Below, one piece after another: positions 26,426 through 35,929 of a stretch of 64,000 bases of DNA. How positions within the stretch are numbered: position 1 is the first letter of the stretch; each line of letters opens with the position of its first letter. The stretch covers positions 186,001-250,000 of the forward strand of contig JADKHX010000001.1 in NCBI GenBank assembly GCA_016721505.1. The letters are read 5' to 3'. The translations under genes and the position numbers were made by a program. The notes under the pieces were generated by a model. It worked only from the letters and a program-made list of their open reading frames with translations, was not told the origin of the DNA and searched no databases. This DNA comes from Rhodocyclaceae bacterium (GTDB lineage Bacteria > Pseudomonadota > Gammaproteobacteria > Burkholderiales > Rhodocyclaceae).

Positions 26426-28504
26426 ATGCAACGCAAAATTCTCGTCACCAACGCCCTGCCCTACGCCAATGGCGCAATACATTTGGGACACATGCTGGAG
26501 TTGATTCAAACCGACATCTGGGTGCGTTTTCAAAAACAGCGTGGCCACGAATGCTATTTGGTCTGTGCCGACGACACGCATGGCGCGCCGATTATGTTGA
26601 GCGCGGAGAAGGAAGGCATTACGCCTGAACAACTGATCAATCGGGTGTATGTCGAGCACACCCGCGACTTCGCCAGTTTTCATATCGGTTTTGATAACTA
26701 TCACACGACGCATTCCGATGAAACACGCGAATGCGCCGAGCAAATTTATTTGGCGCTCAAGGCCAATGGCCTGATTGACGTACGCACGATTGAGCAGTAT
26801 TTCGATCCGATCAAATTGATGTTTTTGCCCGACCGCTTCATTAAAGGCGAATGTCCCAAGTGCGGCGCAAAAGATCAATACGGCGATTCCTGCGAAGTGT
26901 GTGGCGCGGCCTACACGCCCACCGATTTGAAAAACGCTTACTCGGCAGTGACCGGCGCGAAACCTGAGCTGCGTTCCTCGGAACATTATTTTTTCAAATT
27001 GTCTGACCCGCGCTGCCAGGAATTTTTGCAAACTTGGACGCGTGAACCCGGACGCTTGCAAGCCGAAGCGTCGAACAAAATGCAAGAGTGGTTGGGCGAC
27101 CCGGACAGCAATGCAGTAGCGGCGAATCCGCTGACCGACTGGGACATATCGCGCGATGCGCCTTACTTTGGATTTGAAATTCCAGGCGCACCTGGAAAGT
27201 ATTTTTATGTCTGGCTTGATGCACCAATTGGCTACATGGGTTCGTTCAAACATTTGTGCAACCGGACAGGGCTGAATTTTGATGATTTTTGGGGTGCGCA
27301 GTCGACGGCTGAGTTGTATCACTTCATCGGCAAGTACATACTTTATTTTCATGCCCTGTTTTTCCCCGCCACGCTCCAATTCTCCGGCCATCGCACCCCG
27401 ACCAAAGTTTTCGCCCACGGATTTTTAACCGTTGACGGCGCCAAGATGTCCAAGTCGCGCGGTACTTTTATCACCGCCGAGTCCTACATCAATACTGGCT
27501 TGAATCCTGAATGGCTGCGCTATTACTTCGCCGCGAAACTGAATGGTTCGATTGAAGATATTGATTTGAATTTGGAGGACTTTGCGCAACGCGTAAATTC
27601 AGATTTGATTGGCAAATACATCAACATCGCCAGCCGCGCAGCAGGCTTTATTGCCAAGCGCTTCGGCGGTGCTTTGCTGGGGATTGAAGACAAACAATTC
27701 CGTGCCGATCTGCCCGGCATCATCGAAGCTGCAGATGAAATCGCGGCGAATTTCGAAGTGCGTGACACTGCGCGTGCCGTGCGCCGTATCATGGCGCTGG
27801 CAGATACAGTGAACCAATACGTCGACAAAAATCAACCGTGGACTTTGGCCAAAGATTCGACAAAGGACGCGCAACTCCACCACGTGTGCACCACGCTTAT
27901 CAATGCGTTCCGTTTGCTGACGATTTACCTCAAGCCCGTATTGCCGATGCTGGCCGCCAATGCAGAAGCGTTTTTGAATGTCGCGACTTTGCAGTGGTCC
28001 GATGCAGGCGCGCTGCTGCCTGCGGCGCATGTGATCAAGTCTTACGCGCATTTGATGCAGCGCATTGACCCCAAGCAAATCGAAGCGCTGATTGCTGCCA
28101 ATGTGCATAGTCTTGAGGCGACTGCGACCGTTACAGCTGCAGTTGCCGCACCAACACCGGTTAGTCTTGAACCCGAAATCATGATCACCGATTTCACCAA
28201 AGTTGACCTGCGCATTGCACGGATTTTGGATGCGCAGCACGTGGTCGGGGCGGACAAGCTAATACAGCTAACCCTAGACATCGGCGAAGAAAATCCACGC
28301 AATGTTTTTGCCGGAATCAAATCCGCCTACGACCCGGCGACCTTGATAGGGCGACATACTGTGATGGTCGCCAATCTCGCGCCACGCAAAATGAAATTCG
28401 GCATGTCCGAAGGCATGGTCTTGGCTGCTTCTGGCGAAGGCTCACCTGGATTATTTTTACTCTCGCCCGATGCCGGCGCGCTAGCGGGCATGCGTGTGAA
28501 GTGA
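26426..28504 (+). CDS. metG: Methionyl-tRNA synthetase
   Basis: MetG charges tRNA-Met. The 692 residues are the full type with the C-terminal tRNA-binding domain. The class I motifs are HLGH (19-22) and KMSKS (340-344). Four cysteines of the zinc knuckle (CPKCGAK, CEVCGAAY) lie near 145-165, and the EMAP-like tRNA-binding domain starts near residue 590 (DFTKVDLRIARIL). The stop overlaps the GTG of the acylphosphatase gene, so the two are coupled. Confidence 0.97.
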   Translation: MQRKILVTNALPYANGAIHLGHMLELIQTDIWVRFQKQRGHECYLVCADDTHGAPIMLSAEKEGITPEQLINRVYVEHTRDFASFHIGFDNYHTTHSDETRECAEQIYLALKANGLIDVRTIEQYFDPIKLMFLPDRFIKGECPKCGAKDQYGDSCEVCGAAYTPTDLKNAYSAVTGAKPELRSSEHYFFKLSDPRCQEFLQTWTREPGRLQAEASNKMQEWLGDPDSNAVAANPLTDWDISRDAPYFGFEIPGAPGKYFYVWLDAPIGYMGSFKHLCNRTGLNFDDFWGAQSTAELYHFIGKYILYFHALFFPATLQFSGHRTPTKVFAHGFLTVDGAKMSKSRGTFITAESYINTGLNPEWLRYYFAAKLNGSIEDIDLNLEDFAQRVNSDLIGKYINIASRAAGFIAKRFGGALLGIEDKQFRADLPGIIEAADEIAANFEVRDTARAVRRIMALADTVNQYVDKNQPWTLAKDSTKDAQLHHVCTTLINAFRLLTIYLKPVLPMLAANAEAFLNVATLQWSDAGALLPAAHVIKSYAHLMQRIDPKQIEALIAANVHSLEATATVTAAVAAPTPVSLEPEIMITDFTKVDLRIARILDAQHVVGADKLIQLTLDIGEENPRNVFAGIKSAYDPATLIGRHTVMVANLAPRKMKFGMSEGMVLAASGEGSPGLFLLSPDAGALAGMRVK

Positions 28505-28800
28505 GCGACGATTCAAGCTTGCAAGCGCGACGCATAGTTGTCAGCGGCGTTGTGCAGGGCGTTGGCTATCGTTGGAACATGGTGCAACAAGCGCAGCGTC
28601 TTGGGCTGCTCGGTTGGGTGCGAAATCGCCGCGATGGCAGTGTGGAGGCGGTTGCGCAAGGCAGCAGCGAAATGCTAGTCACGCTCATCGCATGGTCACG
28701 CATTGGGCCAGCTGGTGCGCGCGTGGATCACGTGCATGTTGAACAAGAATCGCTCGCTGATGACACGCTGAAAGATTTCGTTCAGCGTGCCACAGCTTAG
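28501..28800 (+). CDS. Acylphosphatase
   Basis: Acylphosphatases split carboxyl-phosphate bonds. The 99-residue protein has the phosphate-binding loop VVQGVGYRW with the catalytic arginine, and the GWVRNRRDGSVEA motif with the catalytic asparagine. It starts at GTG 28501 inside the metG stop (GTGA). It is about ten residues longer than the E. coli enzyme at the N-terminus. Confidence 0.93.
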   Translation: MSDDSSLQARRIVVSGVVQGVGYRWNMVQQAQRLGLLGWVRNRRDGSVEAVAQGSSEMLVTLIAWSRIGPAGARVDHVHVEQESLADDTLKDFVQRATA

Positions 28801-28810
28801 CGACAAATCA

Positions 28811-28860
28811 ACGGCGTATGGCCGGTGATCGGGCCAGTCCCTCACCAGCACCAACTGGCG
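28811..28860 (-). repeat. Dispersed repeat, medium type, copy 6
   Basis: ACGGCGTAT and CCAGCACCAACTGGCG flank the middle GGCCGGTGATCGGGCCAGTC. The middle adds a second hairpin (GGCC arms). It sits between convergent genes (acylphosphatase and the SRPBCC gene). Confidence 0.88.
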
Positions 28861-28905
28861 TAGTCCGTTAATGATTCCTTGATGCCTCTCCAGACGAATT
28901 TACCC

Positions 28906-29364
28906 TCAGGACAGGTGCGCTTTTATATACGCTTCAAGTTTCGCAAGATGTTGCTTGCCACCCTCGATCGCGCCCACTTTCTCAACCAAGGCATCGCGTT
29001 CCGCCTTGCTCGGATGTAGCTGACGTAACGTAATCAACGTGCCCTTAGCCGTTGCCATCAGCGTGATGCTCTGCTCGAACCACACGCGTTGTCCATCCCC
29101 ATGATCGTAAATCAGCCGCGTTGGCGGGGTGATTTCTTTGAACAGGGACTGACTCGGATACACCGTGCCATCTGGCGCAATCATGTCAAACGTCCATTTG
29201 CCACCAACGCGAAAATCCATCGTCACGTTTTCGTTGCGGAATCCATCTGGCCCCCACCAGTGGTTTTGATGCTCGGCTTCGGTCATCGCCTTCCAGACTA
29301 ATTCGCGGGCAAAGGGAACTTCTCTTTCTATTATTAGTTCGCGATCGGTTTCATCGGTCGTCAT
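28906..29364 (-). CDS. SRPBCC (AHSA1-type) domain protein
   Basis: The product has the START/Bet v1-like AHSA1 pattern: VPFARELVWKAMTEAEHQNHWW near the start, then FRVGGKWTFDMIAPDGTVYP and LIYDHGDGQRVWFEQS. Such proteins bind small hydrophobic ligands or modulate partner proteins; bacterial members with an ArsR neighbour are common and mostly uncharacterised. MTTDE at 29364 is preferred because GGAG precedes it; an ATG at 29379 would add five residues. It is the last gene of an ArsR-SRPBCC-SRPBCC operon. Confidence 0.82.
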   Translation of the reverse strand: MTTDETDRELIIEREVPFARELVWKAMTEAEHQNHWWGPDGFRNENVTMDFRVGGKWTFDMIAPDGTVYPSQSLFKEITPPTRLIYDHGDGQRVWFEQSITLMATAKGTLITLRQLHPSKAERDALVEKVGAIEGGKQHLAKLEAYIKAHLS

Positions 29365-29401
29365 CGCTGCTTCTCCCATATCTTGAGTCGTTCATAGGCA
29401 A

Positions 29402-29911
29402 TCAAACCTCTTTCTTGATCATCGCTACCATTTGATCTAGCGCCGTTCCCCAACCACCTTCAAAGCCCATCGCCGCGTGCTTTTGGCAGCCTGCTTCATC
29501 TGCATGAATCACCGTCGCGGTGTAACGCGTGCCGCCCGCGTGATCAGCCAATTCGATCATCGCGGTGAACATGAAACTCACATCGTCGCTCCCGCAGGTT
29601 GGGCTGGGTGCGGCGGGGCGAAAGCCAGGCAGCAAGGCGTTGGTCCACACCAATTTGGTTTGCGGAACCACTTCGAGATAACAACCGGCGTTGGGAAAAT
29701 TCTGACCTTCTGGTGATTGCATGGTGGTGCGAAATATGCCGCCCGGACGCAGATCGATTTCGCAAGCTATGGTCTTCCATGGCAACGGGCAAAACCACGG
29801 CATCAACAGCGCCGGTTCGGTCCACGCGCGCCACACCAACGCACGCGGCACATCGACGACGCGCTCGAAAGTCAGATCCAATTTGGTATCGGGTTGATAA
29901 ATCGCCTTCAT
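29402..29911 (-). CDS. SRPBCC (AHSA1-type) domain protein
   Basis: This 169-residue AHSA1-type protein carries VVDVPRALVWRAWTEPALLMPW and IDLRPGGIFRTTMQSPEG, which mark the family. The start overlaps the ArsR stop by four bases, so it is coupled to the regulator. It resembles the next gene (28906-29364) in fold but little in sequence. The ligand is unknown. Confidence 0.85.
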   Translation of the reverse strand: MKAIYQPDTKLDLTFERVVDVPRALVWRAWTEPALLMPWFCPLPWKTIACEIDLRPGGIFRTTMQSPEGQNFPNAGCYLEVVPQTKLVWTNALLPGFRPAAPSPTCGSDDVSFMFTAMIELADHAGGTRYTATVIHADEAGCQKHAAMGFEGGWGTALDQMVAMIKKEV

Positions 29912-30261
29912 TTTTTTGCTCCTCTTTTGGTGTTTTGATGCAAGGTTTGTAAGTAGCTGTCCAGTCGATCAAGCCGCGACTCCCAAACCTTGCGCTGATC
30001 CGCGATCCAATCCGATGCCGAATTCAAGGGCGCTTGCTCCAACCGGCACGGCCGCCATTGGGCGTTCTTGCTGCGGCTAATCAGCTTGGCGCGCTCAAGC
30101 ACTTTCAGATGCTTGGTCACTGCTGGCAACGACATATCCAGCGGCTGCGCCAGCTCGCCCACCGCAGCTTCGCCTTGACCCAGCCGCGCCAGAATCGCCC
30201 GCCGCGCCGGATGCCCCAGCGCCATGAAGATTGCGTCCAATTCGGCTTCGTAATTAACCAT
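29908..30261 (-). CDS. ArsR family winged-helix repressor
   Basis: The 117-residue protein has the ArsR DNA-binding core, with FMALGHPARRAILARLGQGE and the recognition helix MSLPAVTKHLKVLERAKLI. No metal-binding cysteines are seen; this subgroup, next to SRPBCC genes, is thought to sense other signals. The start codon lies inside a perfect 16-base palindrome, so the protein probably represses its own operon. It is divergent from the GNAT gene. Confidence 0.9.
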   Translation of the reverse strand: MVNYEAELDAIFMALGHPARRAILARLGQGEAAVGELAQPLDMSLPAVTKHLKVLERAKLISRSKNAQWRPCRLEQAPLNSASDWIADQRKVWESRLDRLDSYLQTLHQNTKRGAKK

Positions 30262-30269
30262 ATGGTTAA
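30254..30269. promoter_or_regulatory. Palindromic operator overlapping the ArsR start codon
   Basis: TTAACCATATGGTTAA is a perfect 16-base palindrome. Its left half contains the ArsR ATG (30259-30261 on the minus strand). It would suit a dimeric winged-helix repressor blocking transcription or translation. Confidence 0.6.
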
Positions 30270-30319
30270 ATTAAACGGCAATTGTTTTCTTGTCAACAAA
30301 AGCGTGAGAAACTCACCAC

Positions 30320-30823
30320 ATGAAAATTTCCATCATGTCCATCACCGAAGCACATGCAAAGCCATTTCATGCATGTTTGGATTCGGTGGCCAAGGAACAA
30401 AAATATCTCGGCCAAAGCGCGGCGCCACCTATCGACAAAGTGGCAAGCTTTGTCCGCGAAAACGTTCAAAACGATCACCCACAATTTGTCGCCATCGATG
30501 GCGAGCGCGTGGTCGGTTGGTGCGATGCGATTCCGCATTGGGCGGATGCCTTGAAACATAGAGCTGGCCTTGGCATGGGTGTAATAAGCGACTATCGGGG
30601 TCAAGGTATTGGCAAACAATTACTGCGCGCGTGTTTGGAAAAAGCAATGACAAAAGGCATCAGGCGCATCGACCTTGAAGTTCGCGCAGACAACGAAATC
30701 GCCATCGCGCTATACGAAAAATTCGGCTTCGCTCACGAAGGCCGGAAGTCATTGGGGCTGTGCCACAAAGGCATCTACTACGAGGCTATTCAAATGGGTT
30801 TGGTATTTCCTGACGTGCCATAG
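30320..30823 (+). CDS. GNAT family N-acetyltransferase
   Basis: The 167-residue protein has the GNAT acetyl-CoA-binding motif YRGQGIGKQLL near residue 93, and the family pattern EVRADNEIAIALYEKFGFAHEG close to the C-terminus. It resembles acetyltransferases of the RimI/PhnO type but the substrate is unknown. It is divergent from the ArsR operon and transcribed alone. Confidence 0.85.
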   Translation: MKISIMSITEAHAKPFHACLDSVAKEQKYLGQSAAPPIDKVASFVRENVQNDHPQFVAIDGERVVGWCDAIPHWADALKHRAGLGMGVISDYRGQGIGKQLLRACLEKAMTKGIRRIDLEVRADNEIAIALYEKFGFAHEGRKSLGLCHKGIYYEAIQMGLVFPDVP

Positions 30824-30838
30824 CGTGCTGACTTGATG

Positions 30839-30886
30839 ACGGCGTGTGGCCGATGAACGGGCCAGTCCCTCACCAGCACCAACTGG
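30839..30886 (-). repeat. Dispersed repeat, medium type, copy 7
   Basis: ACGGCGTGT and CCAGCACCAACTGG flank the middle GGCCGATGAACGGGCCAGTC. It follows the GNAT stop by 16 bases. Confidence 0.88.
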
Positions 30887-31025
30887 TAAGATTTTGCGTT
30901 ATCCGATTAAAACTAAGTGAAGTGCATTCCATCTATTTTGTGGGAATGTATTTGCGCAAGACCTGTACCCGAGCTTTCTGAACTTTGCTTTCGAGCTTTT
31001 CCATTACGTTGGTCAGGAAAACAAA

Positions 31026-31229
31026 ATGCGGCGCGTTGTGAAATACATCTTGGCTGTTTTGGCAATTTTTATATGCGTGGCCATAGCACTCTTTGAGTAC
31101 TCTTCTTATGAAGATCAGAAAACTTTCAGCGCAGCGGCAAACCAATGTGAACGCGCTTGTATTCATGATTCCGGCGGGATTGATCAATGCCGTAAATTCT
31201 GCACCCAGCATCCAGATCACTATCCTTGA
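31026..31229 (+). CDS. Small membrane-anchored protein with twin CX3C motif
   Basis: A 67-residue product with AGGA ten bases upstream of its ATG. Residues 7-23 are one hydrophobic segment, either a membrane anchor or an uncleaved signal. The outward part has cysteines at 41, 45, 55 and 59, arranged as CX3C-X9-CX3C, the pattern of small helical-hairpin proteins held by two disulfides. No family is recognised. It stands alone between two repeat copies. A function in periplasmic redox or metal handling is possible but unproven. Confidence 0.55.
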   Translation: MRRVVKYILAVLAIFICVAIALFEYSSYEDQKTFSAAANQCERACIHDSGGIDQCRKFCTQHPDHYP

Positions 31230-31272
31230 GACATGGAGTGATCAGGTCGATGCGAAACGTGCTGGTTCGATG

Positions 31273-31297
31273 ACGGCGTGTCACCAGCACCAACTGA
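31273..31297 (-). repeat. Dispersed repeat, short type, copy 8
   Basis: ACGGCGTGTCACCAGCACC then AACTGA. Apart from single-base changes it equals copy 10. It lies between the stops of convergent genes. Confidence 0.85.
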
Positions 31298-31316
31298 CAA
31301 AATCGCGCCGCGCGAT

Positions 31317-34300
31317 TCACCGGTAGTCAATCCGAAAATTTTCCTTGGTAAGCCAGGCATTCAGATCGGTTATCAACCCATCTTCCAAGCGCACGTTCCA
31401 TTGTTCGGACAAATCGATATCTGCGCTCGCCTCGGAATTTGAATAGCGAATAACCACCGGACACGGCCCACTGCCGAAAGGTTTTAGCAGGCTTTGTAGG
31501 CGTTTGGCGTCTGATCCACCATTCATCGTCAGCACTAATTTTCGGGCGTAACGATTGCGGGCTTCGCTCATGGTCAGCAGTTTTTCGGCGACGACGCGGG
31601 TGTTGCCAGAGTAGTTGTCTTTGCTGATTTTCCCTTCGATGATGAGCACGTCGTCTTCGACAACTTTGGCGCGCTGTGCGTCCCACAGTTCGTTGTAGAT
31701 CACGACTTCGAGTTGCGTGTCGGCATCGTCTAGCGTCACTACGGCCATTTTTCCGCCGCGCGACATTTGCGAACGAAATGCCAAAACGATGCCAGCCATA
31801 AGTACCGTTTCACGGCTAGGTGAGAGTTGGCCGAGGCGATACTTGACGAAGGATTTGAGCTCGCTGGCGACTTCGTTGTAGGGGTGGCCGGAGAGGAAAA
31901 ATCCTAGCGCGGACTTTTCGTTCATCAAACGTTCGCGCTCGGTCCATTGCGGCACATCGCGATAGGCGGGGGTTTCAATCTCGCCGCTGGGCGCATCGAA
32001 TAGGCCGCCTTGCAGCGCATTGCGTTCGGCTTGATCGGCGGCTTCCGTAGCAATCGCCACCGAGGCCAGCAGCTTGGCACGGTGACTGTCTATGCTGTCA
32101 AACGCGCCGGCGCGAATGAGTGCTTCGATGACGCGGCGATTGACCAAACGACGGTCTACGCGGCGCATGAATTCAAACAGATCGGTGAATTTGCCATCCG
32201 CCTCTCGGTTGGCGATGATGATGGACAAAGCCGCTTCGCCTGTGCCTTTGATCGCGCCCAGTCCATAGCGCACAGTCTTGGCATCGGTGGGCAAAAAACG
32301 TATGCCGCTGATGTTGATGTCGGGCGGCAAAAACGTAAGGCCATTGTCGACGCCGTCTTTGTAAAAAAAGTGCACCTTGTCAGTGTTGGCCATTTCTGAC
32401 GAGAGCGTGGCAGCAGTGAATGCCGCGGTGTGGTGGCGCTTGAGCCAGCCGGTGTGATAGGCGACGAGTGAATACGCAGCGGCGTGGGATTTGTTAAATC
32501 CGTAGCCGGCAAACTTGTACATGATGTCGAAAATCTCGTTGGCTTTTTCGGCACCGATATTATTCTGCGCCGCACCTTCGATGAACAAGACACGTTGCTT
32601 GTCCATTTTGACAACATCTTTTTTGCCCATTGCGCGGCGCACTTCGTCGGCACCGCCCAAAGTGAAATTGGCGATGACCTGCGCGGTTTGCATCACTTGC
32701 TCTTGATACACCATGATGCCGTAAGTATTGGACAACACCTTTTCCAACAGCGGATGCGGATAGTTCACCGGCTCGCGGCCATGTTTGCGGTTGACGAAAT
32801 TCGGAATGAAATCCATCGGCCCTGGACGATATAAAGCGTTGAGCGCAATCAAATCGTCAAGTCGATCCGGGCGCGCTTGGATCAGCGTGTCCTTCATGCC
32901 CGTGGATTCAAATTGGAATACCGCCGTGGTGTTGGCGTTTTTGAAAATTGTGTCGTAGACCGACTTGTCGTCAAGCGGCAGCGTTTCCAAATTGATCTCT
33001 ATGCCTTCAACTTCGCGAATTAGCTTCACGGTTTCGTCGAGTATGGTCAACGTGCGCAGGCCGAGGAAATCGAACTTCACTAAACCCGCGAGTTCGACAT
33101 CACCTTTGTCAAATTGCGAAACCGCTGCACTTGCGCCATCGGCAGCGTAAAGCGGGCAAAAGTCGGTGAGCTTGCCCGGCGCAATCAAAACGCCGCCGGC
33201 ATGCATGCCGACGTTGCGAGCCAGGCCTTCGAGCTTTTCAGCCAAGCTCCATAGCTCGGCGATGTCTTCTTCGTTTTTGATGCGCTCTTCAATCGCTGGC
33301 TCGGCCAGGCGCGCTTTGGCCAAGGTGATTTCCAATTCCTTTGGAATCAATTTCGCAAACTGATCGACTTGATTGAAACCCAAATTAAGCACGCGGCCGA
33401 CATCGCGGATCACCGCTTTGGCGGCCATGGTGCCAAAGGTAACAATTTGCGAAACCGCATGTGCACCGTATTTTTTCTTGACGTAATCAATGACGCGGTC
33501 GCGGCCTTCTTGACAAAAATCGATGTCGAAGTCAGGCATGCTGACGCGTTCGGGATTCAAAAATCGTTCGAACAGTAACTCGTATTTGATTGGATCAAGA
33601 TCGGTAATACCAAGGCTATACGCGACCAAAGAACCCGCGCCGGAGCCTCGTCCAGGCCCAACCGGCACGCCATTGTTCTTGGCCCAATTGATGAAATCGG
33701 CAACGATCAAAAAGTAGCCGGGGAACTTCATGTTCACAATCGTAGCGACTTCGAAATCAAGTCGCTCGACATATTTTTGGCGCACCACATCGCGCGCCGC
33801 TATGTCGGGATAAAGCACCGCCAATCGTTTTTCTAAACCGATGTGTGACTCGCTGGCGAGAAAATCTTCCAGTGTCACACCGTCTGGCGTGGGGAAATCG
33901 GGTAGTCGGTTTTTTCCGAGTTCCAGTGTCAAATTACAACGCTTGGAAATCTCAACCGCATTTTCAATCGCTTCCGGAAGGTCAGCGAACAGTGCCAACA
34001 TTTCGGCTTGCGATTTGAAATATTGCGCATCGCTGAATGCACGTCGCCGCCGCTTGTCGCTCAAGACATGCCCCTCGGCAATACAGACGCGCGCATCATG
34101 TGCCTTGGCATCAGACGGTGCCAGAAACTGTATCGGATGCGTAGCGACCACCGGCAGACCAAGCCGAGCAGCCAGATTGACGCTGGCCGCGAGCAATGAT
34201 TCTTCAGCAGCTACTGGTACGTCAACGTCCATCCGCGCTGCACGCTGAACTTCGATGTAAAAAGCATCGGGGAACAGTGCCGCCCAAGCCCGTGCGCGTT

Positions 34301-34781
34301 GTTCAGCTTGGCTGATTTTCTCGGCTTGCAACAACTGCCCCACATCGCCAAATCCCGCGCCGGATAAAGCGATCAAGCCAGTGTTGTCGCCGTTGGCTAG
34401 CGCTGCACGAGAAATTTCAGGACGGCCTTGATGGCGTGGTGCAAGGTAGGCCGAAGTCAGCAATTGGCACAAGCGCAAATAGCCTGGGCGATTGCGGCAC
34501 AACAACAAAATGCGTACCGCATTCAAATTCGCATCCGGTTTATTTTGCGCAGTCTCGTCGTCGGCTATCCACACATCGCAACCGATAATCGGCTTGATGC
34601 CTTTGGCACGCGCCGCCGAATAGAACTTGATCATGCCAAACAAATTGGCTAAATCGGTAATCGCCAGCGCTGCCTGACCGTCCTTTATCGCTGCGCTAAC
34701 AGCATCATCAATTCGCGTTAGTCCATCGGTGATGGAATACTCACTGTGCAGTCGAAGATGGACGAAATTTGGCGCGGACAT
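31317..34781 (-). CDS. dnaE: DNA polymerase III alpha subunit
   Basis: DnaE is the replicative polymerase. The 1154 residues are close to the E. coli length. The N-terminal PHP domain starts with HLRLHSEYSITDG. The catalytic aspartates lie in the PDFDIDFCQEGRDRV motif near residue 420, the third in the palm near 560. The tandem helix-hairpin-helix and OB-fold (MAGIVLAFRSQMSRGGKMAVVTL) are near the C-terminus. No damage is seen. It is transcribed alone and is flanked by repeat copies 8 and 9. Confidence 0.97.
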   Translation of the reverse strand: MSAPNFVHLRLHSEYSITDGLTRIDDAVSAAIKDGQAALAITDLANLFGMIKFYSAARAKGIKPIIGCDVWIADDETAQNKPDANLNAVRILLLCRNRPGYLRLCQLLTSAYLAPRHQGRPEISRAALANGDNTGLIALSGAGFGDVGQLLQAEKISQAEQRARAWAALFPDAFYIEVQRAARMDVDVPVAAEESLLAASVNLAARLGLPVVATHPIQFLAPSDAKAHDARVCIAEGHVLSDKRRRRAFSDAQYFKSQAEMLALFADLPEAIENAVEISKRCNLTLELGKNRLPDFPTPDGVTLEDFLASESHIGLEKRLAVLYPDIAARDVVRQKYVERLDFEVATIVNMKFPGYFLIVADFINWAKNNGVPVGPGRGSGAGSLVAYSLGITDLDPIKYELLFERFLNPERVSMPDFDIDFCQEGRDRVIDYVKKKYGAHAVSQIVTFGTMAAKAVIRDVGRVLNLGFNQVDQFAKLIPKELEITLAKARLAEPAIEERIKNEEDIAELWSLAEKLEGLARNVGMHAGGVLIAPGKLTDFCPLYAADGASAAVSQFDKGDVELAGLVKFDFLGLRTLTILDETVKLIREVEGIEINLETLPLDDKSVYDTIFKNANTTAVFQFESTGMKDTLIQARPDRLDDLIALNALYRPGPMDFIPNFVNRKHGREPVNYPHPLLEKVLSNTYGIMVYQEQVMQTAQVIANFTLGGADEVRRAMGKKDVVKMDKQRVLFIEGAAQNNIGAEKANEIFDIMYKFAGYGFNKSHAAAYSLVAYHTGWLKRHHTAAFTAATLSSEMANTDKVHFFYKDGVDNGLTFLPPDINISGIRFLPTDAKTVRYGLGAIKGTGEAALSIIIANREADGKFTDLFEFMRRVDRRLVNRRVIEALIRAGAFDSIDSHRAKLLASVAIATEAADQAERNALQGGLFDAPSGEIETPAYRDVPQWTERERLMNEKSALGFFLSGHPYNEVASELKSFVKYRLGQLSPSRETVLMAGIVLAFRSQMSRGGKMAVVTLDDADTQLEVVIYNELWDAQRAKVVEDDVLIIEGKISKDNYSGNTRVVAEKLLTMSEARNRYARKLVLTMNGGSDAKRLQSLLKPFGSGPCPVVIRYSNSEASADIDLSEQWNVRLEDGLITDLNAWLTKENFRIDYR

Positions 34782-34829
34782 AGCGCGGGAATTTTACGCC
34801 GGGGTGAGCGCTGAGCGACAGTCAATTTC

Positions 34830-34877
34830 GTCTTCGGTGCTGGTAAAGGACTGGCCCGTTCACCGGCCACACGCCGT
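34830..34877 (+). repeat. Dispersed repeat, medium type, copy 9 (left end decayed)
   Basis: The CCAGTT end has been lost (GTCTTCGGTGCTGG), but the middle GGACTGGCCCGTTCACCGGCC and the end ACACGCCGT are intact. It sits just upstream of dnaE. Confidence 0.75.
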
Positions 34878-34912
34878 GCCGATGTCGAATTTAACCTCGA
34901 TCAACTAAACCG

Positions 34913-35899
34913 CTACGCATGATGCGTACTATGCCATCCCGCATTATTGGCGAGAAACGCAAACACGCTAGCATCGGCGATCTCGCATTCAGCGAGTTGT
35001 GGAATCGCCTGGAATACATGTGGCATTCCGGCAAATACATCAAGCTGCACTTTCACTCCGCTGGCGTGCGCCTTGGCCGCCGCGCGGGTTGAGTCATCAA
35101 GCAACATTTCATTGCCGCCAACTTGAAACAATAACGGCGGCAAGCCAGTGAAATCGCCGACCAATGGCGAGACATGCGGGCTCATGTACATTTCCATTTC
35201 CGGCAAATACATTTCACCCATCCAGCGCAACATCGCAACGGTAAATAGCGGATCGACCGCTTCGTTGACCACCGCACTACGCCCGCTCATCGAGAAATCA
35301 ACTGCCGGTGATAGCGCCACGGTGGCCGCTGGCATCGGCAGCCCTGCATCGCGAGCGCGCAGCAAGGTAACCAAGCTCAAATTACCGCCGGCAGAGTCAC
35401 CGGCAATCACGATTTGCGTCGCATCACCACAATGGTCGAGCAACCAGCGATATGCCGCCAGACAATCGTCGGGGCCTGCCGGAAATGGATGCTCGGGGGC
35501 CAGGCGATAGCGTGGCATTAATGCGCGTGCACCAAGCGCACGACACCAACGGGCGACCATTGCCGTCTGCATTTTTGGCAAGCGCACACTGAAGGCACCG
35601 CCATGCAAGTACAGAAAAATTCTATCGGGCCGACTTTGCGGCACGTCTAACCATTCGACCGCCACGTGGTCGCACATTTGTCGCGTTATCGTCACGTCGG
35701 CATCGGTTCGTCCTAAACGGGTATCGACGGCAGCAGCACCGCGACGAATCGCATCTATGGTGATGGCGCCAGGTTGCAGGCGCTTGAAAGTCAAGCGCAT
35801 CAAGCTTTCGACCACCGCCAAAAAAGCTTGATTGCCTTGCCGCTCAATCAGCCGGTAATACGCGGGGGCGGCGAGTGTTGAAGCGAACGAATCACCCAT
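34913..35899 (-). CDS. Alpha/beta hydrolase of the hormone-sensitive lipase family
   Basis: The 328-residue protein shows the oxyanion-hole motif YLHGGAFSV, the nucleophile elbow GDSAGGNLS, and the aspartate and histidine of the triad in GGNEMLLDDST and GMPHVFQA. These are the marks of HSL-type carboxylesterases. No signal peptide is present. It lies directly downstream of two wax ester synthase/DGAT genes on the same strand, so a role in turnover of storage lipids is likely. Confidence 0.88.
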   Translation of the reverse strand: MGDSFASTLAAPAYYRLIERQGNQAFLAVVESLMRLTFKRLQPGAITIDAIRRGAAAVDTRLGRTDADVTITRQMCDHVAVEWLDVPQSRPDRIFLYLHGGAFSVRLPKMQTAMVARWCRALGARALMPRYRLAPEHPFPAGPDDCLAAYRWLLDHCGDATQIVIAGDSAGGNLSLVTLLRARDAGLPMPAATVALSPAVDFSMSGRSAVVNEAVDPLFTVAMLRWMGEMYLPEMEMYMSPHVSPLVGDFTGLPPLLFQVGGNEMLLDDSTRAAAKAHASGVKVQLDVFAGMPHVFQAIPQLAECEIADASVFAFLANNAGWHSTHHA

Positions 35900-35929
35900 G
35901 CGTGAATGTCACCGGCTTGTGCGCAGCGC

